Source of the DNA: Streptomyces sp. NRRL WC-3549 | GTDB taxonomy: Bacteria; Actinomycetota; Actinomycetes; Streptomycetales; Streptomycetaceae | Length of the DNA: 16,625 bases | Direction of reading: 5' to 3' | NCBI RefSeq assembly: GCF_000721935.1 | Contig: NZ_KL585395.1 | Span: 150,090 to 166,714, forward strand | In this document: piece by piece, positions 1 to 5,682 of the stretch | Position numbering within the stretch: the first letter of the stretch is position 1 | Layout of the letters: every line of letters begins with the position of its first letter | Made by a program: the position numbers and the translations under genes | The notes under the pieces: generated by a model | Databases searched by the model: none | What the model was told of the DNA's origin: nothing | Seen by the model: the letters and a program-made list of their open reading frames with translations, nothing else

Positions 1-1
1 C

Positions 2-433
2 CTGCCGGTCCACCTGTTCCGCATGGGGCTCGGGCCGGTCTTCCGGGGCCGTCTCCTGCTGCTTGTCCACACCGGGCGCCTCACGGGCGAGCCCCGCCGC
101 ACCCCCCTCGAAGTCGTCGCGACCGGGCGGGTGGACGGGCGCAGGGCCTGGACCGTGGCCTCCGGTGCCGGGGAGCGGGCCCACTGGTACCGCGACCTCC
201 AGGAGTCACCGCAGGCCGTGGTGCAGGCCGGACGCGGCTACCACGCGGTGTCCGCCCGCTTCCTCCCGGCCGAGGAGGGCGGGGCGCTGATGGCCGGATA
301 CGCCGACCGGCACCCCCGGACGGCACGCAGGCTCTGCGCTTCCACGGGCTTCACCGTCGACGGCGGCGCCGAGGGGTACCGGCGGGCGGGGGCCTCGATC
401 CCGTTCGTCGCCCTGGTGGAGGAGCACTCCTGA
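2..433 (+). CDS. Deazaflavin (F420)-dependent nitroreductase-family protein, 5' truncated
   Basis: The frame is open from the first bases of the window (codon phase starting at base 2) to a TGA at 431-433, giving 143 residues with the amino terminus missing. The segments LLVHTGRLTG, PRRTPLEVV and AHWYRDL resemble the core of the Ddn-like F420H2-dependent oxidoreductase family (formerly DUF385), a split beta-barrel fold in which the Thr-Gly-Arg and following basic residues contact the F420 phosphate. The usual length is about 140-160 residues, so only a short piece is lost. An internal ATG at 23 is open but lies inside the conserved region, so it is not the true start. The substrate cannot be told from sequence. 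It runs in the same direction as the TerB-like gene, but a 148-bp gap with its own dyad argues against co-transcription. Confidence 0.8.
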   Translation: MPVHLFRMGLGPVFRGRLLLLVHTGRLTGEPRRTPLEVVATGRVDGRRAWTVASGAGERAHWYRDLQESPQAVVQAGRGYHAVSARFLPAEEGGALMAGYADRHPRTARRLCASTGFTVDGGAEGYRRAGASIPFVALVEEHS

Positions 434-508
434 GGACCGCTTCCGGGACCTCTCCCGACGGACTCCGGCCTCTGCGCCCCGGATGTCCGGACGGCCCGCC
501 CGGCAACT

Positions 509-524
509 TCTACACGGCTGTAGA
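509..524. promoter_or_regulatory. Operator-like dyad TCTACA-N4-TGTAGA with overlapping -10 candidate
   Basis: TCTACA (509-514) and TGTAGA (519-524) form a perfect 6-bp inverted repeat around CGGC; two outer bases on each side (505-506 and 527-528) also pair after a two-base interruption. TAGAGT at 521-526 overlaps the right arm and fits the TAnnnT form of a Streptomyces HrdB-type -10 box, although no good -35 is visible. The TACA/TGTA arms recall sites of BlaI/MecI/CopY-type repressors. The identity of the binding protein is inference. Position, 58 bp before the TerB-like start, suggests it controls that gene. Confidence 0.45.
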
Positions 525-581
525 GTTTCCCTGGCTCACGCCACCCACCGCACGACACATCACGCACCGTATGGAGACGTC

Positions 582-1037
582 ATGGCCCTTTGGGATCGGA
601 TCAAGGAATCCGCGTCGACGATGCAGCAGCAGCTGGAGGCGAAGAAGAACGACCTGAAGAGCGGGGCGTTCCGGGACGCGAGCATGGCCGTCTGCGCCCT
701 GGTCGCCGCCGCCGACGGTTCCGTCGACCCGTCCGAGCGGCAGCGTGTCGCCGACCTGATCTCCGCCAACGACGTCCTGCGCAACTTCCCGGCCGACGAC
801 CTCCAGCGCCGCTTCAACGCCTACGTGGACCAGCTGACCGCCGACTTCGCCTTCGGCAAGGTCAGTGTGCTCCAGGAGATCGCCAAGGCGAAGAAGAAGC
901 CCGCCGAGGCGCGTGCCGTCATCCAGATCGGCATCGTCATCGGGGGCGCCGACGGCGACTTCGACGCGCAGGAGCGCGCCGTCGTGCGCGAGGCGTGCTT
1001 CGCGCTCGACCTGCCGCCGCACGAGTTCGACCTGTAG
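582..1037 (+). CDS. TerB-family (tellurite-resistance-type) protein
   Basis: This encodes 151 residues with no signal peptide or membrane segment, so it is cytoplasmic. Two acidic, EF-hand-like motifs lie in an all-helical context: D45-G-S-V-D49 with E52, and D124-G-D126-F-D128 with E131. This is the pattern of TerB domains, which bind metal ions and link to membrane and stress complexes in ter systems. The start at 582 is supported by GGAG at 573-576; the longer frame opening at 483 would translate the dyad and lacks a ribosome site. The N-terminal 25 residues are charged and Gln-rich (amphipathic), as in other stand-alone actinobacterial TerB proteins. No terC/terD partner lies in the window, so a role in tellurite resistance should not be assumed. 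A hairpin overlaps the stop codon. Confidence 0.85.
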   Translation: MALWDRIKESASTMQQQLEAKKNDLKSGAFRDASMAVCALVAAADGSVDPSERQRVADLISANDVLRNFPADDLQRRFNAYVDQLTADFAFGKVSVLQEIAKAKKKPAEARAVIQIGIVIGGADGDFDAQERAVVREACFALDLPPHEFDL

Positions 1038-1050
1038 GCCCTTCGGGCCT
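1036..1050 (+). terminator. Hairpin at the TerB-like gene stop
   Basis: AGGCCC (1036-1041), loop TTC, GGGCCT (1045-1050) is a perfect hairpin starting inside the TAG stop codon. There is no T-tract, which is common for Streptomyces terminators; function as a terminator is inferred from position. Confidence 0.5.
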
Positions 1051-1157
1051 CCGCGGTTCCGTACGCCCGCCTCCGCCCCGTCAACGGCTGCCGGGGCCGG
1101 CGTACCCCCGTGCGCCGGACGATCACGACGGGCCCACCCACCCGTTCGCGTCCGGCA

Positions 1158-1193
1158 GGCCGGGGGTGCCGACTCCCCTGCGCGCCCCCGGCC
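1158..1193. terminator. Long-loop hairpin between convergent genes
   Basis: GGCCGGGGG (1158-1166) and CCCCCGGCC (1185-1193) are perfect 9-bp arms around an 18-base loop, in the 188-bp gap between the TerB-like gene and the convergent PucR-type gene and 33 bp past the latter's stop. It is placed to end transcription from both sides. No T-tract is present on either strand. Confidence 0.45.
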
Positions 1194-1225
1194 GATCCCC
1201 GGCCGCCCGTCCCGCCCGGGCCCGC

Positions 1226-2290
1226 TCAGAGCTCCTTCGCCGGCCAGTCCAGCAGCCGGGCGCCGATCACCGCCGTCTGCAGCGAGTAGCGGTGCATCGG
1301 ATCGGACGGGTCGGACCCCGTCAGCTGGTGGATGCGTTCCAGCCGGTACGTCAGCGCCCGCACGCTCAACGCCAGCCGGCGGGCCGTCTCGGCGGCGACA
1401 CAGCCCGCGTCGAAGTACACGGACAACGTCTCCAGCAAGGGTTCCGCGCCGCCCCTCGCCTGCTGGAGCGGCCCCAGCTCGCTGCGCACCAGGTCGGCCA
1501 TCGCCTGGCGGTCGCGGGTCAGCACCGGGTAGACCATCAGGTCGGCGGCGTACAGCACCGGGTCGTCCAGCCCCATCCGCTCCGCCAGGTCCAGCGCTTC
1601 GAGCGCCTCGTCGTACGAGTGGACGACACCGCCCGGACCGCGGTGCGGGCGTCCGACCGCGACCTGGCCGCCGTCCGTCGCCGCGTGCGACTGCTTGGCG
1701 AAGTACCGCAGGACGTCCGGCTGGTTGCCCGGAGCGATGCAGACGAGGCGCCCGTCCTTCGTGGTGAGCAGGATCTTCCGGCCGCTGAACCGGGCCAGCA
1801 GGGCCGACTCCACCGTGCGCGGCACCATGTCGCTCTCGCTGTACGCCTCCGGTCCGGCGGCCACCGCGACGGCGTGCGCCCGGGAGAGCCGCAGTCCGAA
1901 GCGGGTGGCGCGCTCCGCGAGGCGCCCCAGGTCGCTGCGCCCGTACAGCAGGTCGTCGATGAACTCCCGGCGCGCCGCCTCCTCGCGCCGTACCGTCAGC
2001 CGCTGGGCCCGTTCGAAGCCCTCCGCGAAGGCGTCGACCGCCTGTTCCACGGCGGCCAGTACGGCGTCGGTGGCCGCCCCTTTCACGGCGCCGGGCCAGG
2101 ATTCCCGGGTCTGAGCAAGGTGGAGCCGCACCAGGGCCCGCAACTGGTGGCCGGCCTCGGCGGACTCGCGGCCCAGGGCGCGCCGGGTCTCCAGTTCGTC
2201 CCGGGTGAGCCTGCGGCCGGTCTCGGCGACCTCGCCCAGAATCCGGGCATAGCCCTCCAGGAACCTGTCCGGGATCTCCGGTTCCGCCAC
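1226..2290 (-). CDS. PucR/CdaR-family transcriptional regulator
   Basis: This encodes 354 residues. The N-terminal about 110 residues are helical and unassigned. A central stretch from about 115 to 250 carries REFIDDLLYG followed by a region resembling the degenerate GGDEF-like domain of CdaR/PucR regulators, with HSYDEALEAL typical of its end. Residues 288-345 form the family's C-terminal helix-turn-helix (LLETLSVYF, then AAETARRLALSVRALTYRL and ERIHQLTG). The start is GTG at 2288-2290, chosen because AAGGAG sits nine bases upstream on the minus strand. Such proteins respond to small metabolites through the N-terminal part; the ligand here is unknown. The gene is divergent from the OB-fold/flotillin/ATPase/RCK cassette, with three dyads in the shared gap, so autoregulation and control of the cassette are reasonable inferences. 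Confidence 0.88.
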   Translation of the reverse strand: MAEPEIPDRFLEGYARILGEVAETGRRLTRDELETRRALGRESAEAGHQLRALVRLHLAQTRESWPGAVKGAATDAVLAAVEQAVDAFAEGFERAQRLTVRREEAARREFIDDLLYGRSDLGRLAERATRFGLRLSRAHAVAVAAGPEAYSESDMVPRTVESALLARFSGRKILLTTKDGRLVCIAPGNQPDVLRYFAKQSHAATDGGQVAVGRPHRGPGGVVHSYDEALEALDLAERMGLDDPVLYAADLMVYPVLTRDRQAMADLVRSELGPLQQARGGAEPLLETLSVYFDAGCVAAETARRLALSVRALTYRLERIHQLTGSDPSDPMHRYSLQTAVIGARLLDWPAKEL

Positions 2291-2324
2291 GGCCCACTTC
2301 TCCTTGTATGTAACAGCTGTGTCA

Positions 2325-2396
2325 TTGCGGCAACGCCCGTGAAGGCATGCCGTTGCCCGGCAACGGGGGCCCTACAAGTTTGCCGGATCCCGGCAA
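2325..2396. promoter_or_regulatory. Three evenly spaced dyads with TTGC/GCAA half-sites
   Basis: Dyad 1 is TTGC-g-GCAA (2325-2333), dyad 2 is CCGTTGCC-c-GGCAACGG (2350-2366), and dyad 3 is TTGCCGG-atc-CCGGCAA (2380-2396). Their centres at 2329, 2358 and 2388 are 29 and 30 bp apart, close to three helical turns, so a protein could occupy all three on one face. On the minus strand TTGCCG in dyad 1 sits where a -35 for the PucR-type gene could be, 15 bases before TACATA; on the plus strand TTGCCC in dyad 2 precedes TACAAG (2373-2378) at 14 bases. Both promoters are weak guesses. The most likely binder is the adjacent PucR-type regulator, by position only. Confidence 0.5.
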
Positions 2397-2441
2397 TGCG
2401 CGGGAGCGCCTCCGGATGACACGATCGGTTCAGCAACACAC

Positions 2442-2480
2442 GGGGGAATCACGGGGGTTACGGGGGAAATACGGGGGGGG
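2442..2480 (+). repeat. G-quadruplex motif formed by four ACGGGGG repeats
   Basis: Four G-tracts, G5 (2442-2446), G5 (2453-2457), G5 (2462-2466) and G8 (2473-2480), are separated by loops of 6, 4 and 6 bases. Each tract is preceded by AC, so the unit ACGGGGG recurs at 2440, 2451, 2460 and 2471. This meets the usual definition of a stable intramolecular quadruplex on the plus strand. It lies in the gene-free gap, 121 bp before the OB-fold gene start, so it would be in the promoter or 5' leader of the cassette. Apart from this and the dyads I see nothing defined in 2291-2600. Confidence 0.7.
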
Positions 2481-2600
2481 AACACCCGGCTGCCGCGGAG
2501 CCGTCTGCACGGTTTCGCGGCACCGGGCCCCTCCCCACCCGTCACCGGCCGGCCTCCCGCTTCGTACGAGGGCGTGCCAACGCCGCAGGGGGTGGACCGG

Positions 2601-3239
2601 ATGAACGAATTCCTTTCCGCAGCACTCGCCTTTCCGGCCGTCCTCTTCGGTGCCGCCCTGGTCGTCGTCGTCTGCTTCTGGCTGCTCGTACTCGCCGGAG
2701 CGGCCGGGCCCGACTCCTTCGACACCGATCTCGACGCCGACACGGTCGGTCTCGGTGGCGCACCGGTCTCGGTCTCGCTGTCGCTGCTCGTCCTCGTCTC
2801 CTGGTTCGTCGGTCTGACGGGGTCCGTCCTGGTGCTCCGCAGCGGTACGACCGGCACCCCGCGCGCCCTGCTCCACGTCTGTGTGCTGGTGGGCGCGCTA
2901 CTCGTCGCCTGGGGAGTGGTCCGCATGGTCCTGCGCCGATTCCGCCGGTACTTCCCCGCGGAACCTCCTCCATCCCGGCAGGACTTCGTGGGGCAGGTCT
3001 GCACGATCCGTACGGGCACGGTCAGCGCCGACTTCGGGCAGGCGGAGGTCGCGGCGGCCGACGGATCGACCGCGATCGTGCAGGTGCGGCAGCTGACACC
3101 GCCCGCCACGCCGGACGAGGCGTTCACCGCGGGCAGCGCGGGTCTCCTCTACGCGTACGACGCCGAGGGCGAGTTCTTCTGGGTCTCGCCGTACGACGCC
3201 GCGCTCGCCCCACGCGCCGTGCCACGCGACGCGGGCTGA
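2601..3239 (+). CDS. Membrane protein with C-terminal OB-fold (YqiJ/NfeD-like), flotillin partner
   Basis: This encodes 212 residues. Hydrophobic helices lie at about 12-34, 58-78 and 89-110, with an acidic loop around 38-48 (DSFDTDLDAD) between the first two. A basic stretch (RRFRRYF, 112-118) follows helix 3, then a soluble region of about 126-200 whose beta pattern (DFVGQVCTI, GQAEVAAADG, AIVQV) fits the small OB-fold of NfeD and YqiJ proteins. In E. coli and many other bacteria yqiJ is directly followed by the flotillin gene yqiK; the same order here supports the call. These proteins sit with flotillins in detergent-resistant membrane patches. The ATG at 2601 is preferred over the in-frame GTG at 2574 because AGGGGG lies at 2587-2592. 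It is the first gene of the cassette, 114 bp ahead of the flotillin gene. Confidence 0.82.
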   Translation: MNEFLSAALAFPAVLFGAALVVVVCFWLLVLAGAAGPDSFDTDLDADTVGLGGAPVSVSLSLLVLVSWFVGLTGSVLVLRSGTTGTPRALLHVCVLVGALLVAWGVVRMVLRRFRRYFPAEPPPSRQDFVGQVCTIRTGTVSADFGQAEVAAADGSTAIVQVRQLTPPATPDEAFTAGSAGLLYAYDAEGEFFWVSPYDAALAPRAVPRDAG

Positions 3240-3258
3240 CGCCCCGCCCGCCGTCCGC

Positions 3259-3309
3259 ACCGGCCCGCCGTGCCGGTACCAGGCCCCCGCATGCCCTGAC
3301 GCGGCATGC
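3259..3309. promoter_or_regulatory. Two hairpins in the OB-fold/flotillin gap
   Basis: ACCGGC (3259-3264) pairs with GCCGGT (3272-3277), and GCATGCC (3289-3295) pairs with GGCATGC (3303-3309) around a 7-base loop; both are perfect. They fall in the 114-bp gap between two genes expected to be co-expressed. They could be partial terminators, processing or mRNA-stability elements; the sequence does not decide. Confidence 0.4.
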
Positions 3310-3353
3310 CGCTCACCACTTCCGCTTCGTCCCACCAGCCGTCAAGGACTGAC

Positions 3354-5486
3354 ATGGATGCCATCTCCTTGGGCATCGGCGTGCTGATCGCCGTTGTCCT
3401 GCTCATCGTCATCGCCCTGGTCTTCGTGATCACCCGGCTCTTCCGCAAGGTCGAACAGGGCAAGGCGCTGATCATCTCCAAGACCAAGAAGGTCGACGTC
3501 ACCTTCACCGGTGCGGTCGTCCTGCCGGTGCTCCACAAGGCCGAGACCATGGACATCTCGGTGAAGACGATCGAGATCCGCCGCACCGGACGTGAGGGGC
3601 TGATCTGCCAGGACAACATCCGCGCGGACATCCACATCACGTTCTTCGTGCGGGTGAACAAGACCGTCGAGGACGTCATCAAGGTCGCCCAGTCCATCGG
3701 CACCGAGCGGGCGAGCGACAAGATCGCCATCCAGGAGTTCTTCGTCGCGAAGTTCTCGGAGGCGGTCAAGACGGTCGGCAAGCAGCTCGACTTCGTCGAC
3801 CTCTACACCAAGCGCGAGGAGTTCCGGGACCGGATCATCCGGGTCATCGGGACCGACCTGAACGGCTACCACCTCGACGACGCCGCGATCGACTTCCTGG
3901 AGCAGACGCCGATGGCCCAGCTCGACGGGGCCAACATCCTGGACGCGCAGGGCATCCGGAAGATCACCGAACTGACGGCGATCGAGCACGTGCGGACCAA
4001 CGAGTTCCAGCGCACCGAGCAGAAGGAGATCACCCGGCAGGACGTCGACGCCCGGGAGACCATCCTGGAGCTGGAGCGCCGGCAGGCCGAGGCGGAGATC
4101 AAGCAGCGCCGCGAGGTCGAGACGCTGCGGGCCCGCGAGGAGGCCGCCACCGCCCGGGTGCAGGAGGAGGAGCGGCTCGGTTCGCAGGGGGCGTTCATCC
4201 GTACCGAGGAGCAGCTCGGTATCCAGCGGGAGAACCAGGCCCGGGAGATCGCCGTCGCCCAGAAGAACCGCGAGCGGGTCATCGCCGTGGAGAACGAGCG
4301 CATCGAGAAGGACCGGATGCTGGAGGTCATCGGGCGCGAGCGCGAGACCGAGCTGAACCGGATCGCCGCGACCAAGGAGGTCGAGGCCGAACGCCGTGAG
4401 GTCGCCGACGTCATCCGGGAGCGGATCGCGGTGGACCGTACGGTCGCCGAGCAGGAGGAGTCGATCCGCACCCTGCGGGCCGTCGAGGAGTCGGAGCGCA
4501 CCCGCAAGTCCGTGATCATCGCGGCCGAGGCGGAGGCGCAGGAGAAGCTGGTCAAGGACATCAAGGCGGCGGAGGCCGCGGAGGCCGCCGCGACGCACCT
4601 GGCGGCCGAGCAGCTGACGCTCGCCGAGGCCCGGCTGAAGACCGCCGACCTCGACGCCCAGGCGAAGCTGCGGCTGGCGGAGGGCGTCCAGGCGGAGTCC
4701 GCGGCGGCGGGGCTGGCGGAGGTCCAGGTCCGGGACGCGGCGGCCGACGTCACCGAGAAGGCCGGTCTCGCGGAGGCGCAGGCGACCGAGGCCCGGCTCA
4801 GGGCCGAGGCGGAGGGCGCGCGCCTCAAGGCGCTGGCGACCGCGGAGGGCACGCAGGCCCAGGCGGCCGCCGACGCGGCGGTGATCGGCGAGAGGCTGAA
4901 GGCCGAGGCGGCGGGGCTCACGGAGAAGGCCGCCGCGATGGCGGCGCTGGACGAGGCCTCGCGCGGGCACGAGGAGTACCGGCTGCGGCTGGCCGCGGAG
5001 AAGGAGATCCGGCTGGCGGAGTTCGACGTGCAGCGGCAGGTGGCCGAGGCGCAGGCGACGATCCTGGCGACGGGGCTGGAGAACGCGGACATCGACATCG
5101 TCGGCGGGGACTCGGTCTTCTTCGACCGGCTGGTCTCGTCGATCTCGCTGGGCCGCAGTGTGGACGGGTTCGTGAACAACTCCAAGACCGCGCAGACACT
5201 GGCCGGGCCGTGGCTGGACGGCAGCTCGTCCTTCACGGACGACCTGACCCGGGTGCTGGGGTCCTTCTCCACGGGGGACGTGCAGAACCTGACGGTGTCG
5301 GCGCTGCTGACGCAGCTGATGCGCGGGACGTCGGGGGCGGCCACCGGGCAGGTACGGCAGTTGCTGGCCGCGGCGGAGGAGCTGGGACTGGCGGGGAGGA
5401 CGGTGTCGTCGCTGGCGGGTGGCGGCGGCACGGCCGTCGCCGCGCAGCCGTCCGAGAACGGGGCCGCCGCCGCAGGGGTGGCGTAA
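3354..5486 (+). CDS. Flotillin family protein (SPFH domain, YqiK-like)
   Basis: This encodes 710 residues. One N-terminal membrane helix (about 5-27) is followed by RLFRKVEQGKALI and an SPFH/band-7 domain to about residue 200 (FTGAVVLPVLHKAETMDIS, ITFFVRVNKTVEDV). A very long Glu/Ala/Arg-rich coiled coil runs from about 215 to 575, then a C-terminal part (576-710) starting with NADIDIVGGDSVFF and ending in a Gly/Ala-rich tail. The layout is that of YqiK-type flotillins, which oligomerise into membrane scaffolds, but it is longer than the roughly 500-550 residues usual for YqiK or FloT because of the extended coiled coil. The start is ATG 3354 with AAGGAC at 3344-3349; the in-frame ATG at 3306 lies inside a hairpin without a ribosome site. 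It follows the OB-fold gene and precedes the giant ATPase gene by 196 bp. Confidence 0.92.
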   Translation: MDAISLGIGVLIAVVLLIVIALVFVITRLFRKVEQGKALIISKTKKVDVTFTGAVVLPVLHKAETMDISVKTIEIRRTGREGLICQDNIRADIHITFFVRVNKTVEDVIKVAQSIGTERASDKIAIQEFFVAKFSEAVKTVGKQLDFVDLYTKREEFRDRIIRVIGTDLNGYHLDDAAIDFLEQTPMAQLDGANILDAQGIRKITELTAIEHVRTNEFQRTEQKEITRQDVDARETILELERRQAEAEIKQRREVETLRAREEAATARVQEEERLGSQGAFIRTEEQLGIQRENQAREIAVAQKNRERVIAVENERIEKDRMLEVIGRERETELNRIAATKEVEAERREVADVIRERIAVDRTVAEQEESIRTLRAVEESERTRKSVIIAAEAEAQEKLVKDIKAAEAAEAAATHLAAEQLTLAEARLKTADLDAQAKLRLAEGVQAESAAAGLAEVQVRDAAADVTEKAGLAEAQATEARLRAEAEGARLKALATAEGTQAQAAADAAVIGERLKAEAAGLTEKAAAMAALDEASRGHEEYRLRLAAEKEIRLAEFDVQRQVAEAQATILATGLENADIDIVGGDSVFFDRLVSSISLGRSVDGFVNNSKTAQTLAGPWLDGSSSFTDDLTRVLGSFSTGDVQNLTVSALLTQLMRGTSGAATGQVRQLLAAAEELGLAGRTVSSLAGGGGTAVAAQPSENGAAAAGVA

Positions 5487-5497
5487 CCGGAAACCGT

Positions 5498-5518
5498 CCC
5501 GGGGGGGCGGCCCCCGGG
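5498..5518 (+). terminator. Strong hairpin after the flotillin gene
   Basis: CCCGGGGG (5498-5505) and CCCCCGGG (5511-5518) are perfect 8-bp arms around GGCGG, starting 12 bases past the flotillin stop. No T-tract follows. It may end or attenuate transcription before the ATPase gene, which would uncouple the dosage of the two parts of the cassette. Confidence 0.5.
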
Positions 5519-5559
5519 CGGGGATTCCCTCCTCGGGGTGCCGGACGGGCCGGACATAC

Positions 5560-5609
5560 GGGCCCCGGGCCCCGAGCCCCGGGGCCCGGCCCCGGGGGCC
5601 CGGGGGCCC
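5560..5609. repeat. Nearly pure G/C block with five GGGCCC sites and nested inverted repeats
   Basis: GGGCCC occurs at 5560, 5567, 5582, 5596 and 5604. GGGCCCCGG (5560-5568) pairs with CCGGGGCCC (5579-5587), and several alternative pairings exist with the later copies. The block lies in the 196-bp flotillin/ATPase gap, which otherwise holds only the hairpin at 5498 and the ATPase ribosome site. It may act as an RNA structural insulator. Such sequence is also prone to sequencing and assembly error. Confidence 0.55.
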
Positions 5610-5682
5610 GCCCGCGTGGCAGGGGCCGGGCCGCCGGTGAGCAGAGAGCGCGCAGTCGAACCATCCGTAGGGAGCCGTACGC

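Noticed and set aside
590..2419. 609-residue plus-strand frame across the TerB-like and PucR-type genes
   Set aside because: It is out of phase with TerB and antisense to the regulator, and crosses two hairpins; not coding-like.
3306..3353. Upstream start for the flotillin
   Set aside because: ATG 3306 sits inside a perfect hairpin arm, has no ribosome site, and would add a non-conserved tail ahead of the membrane helix.
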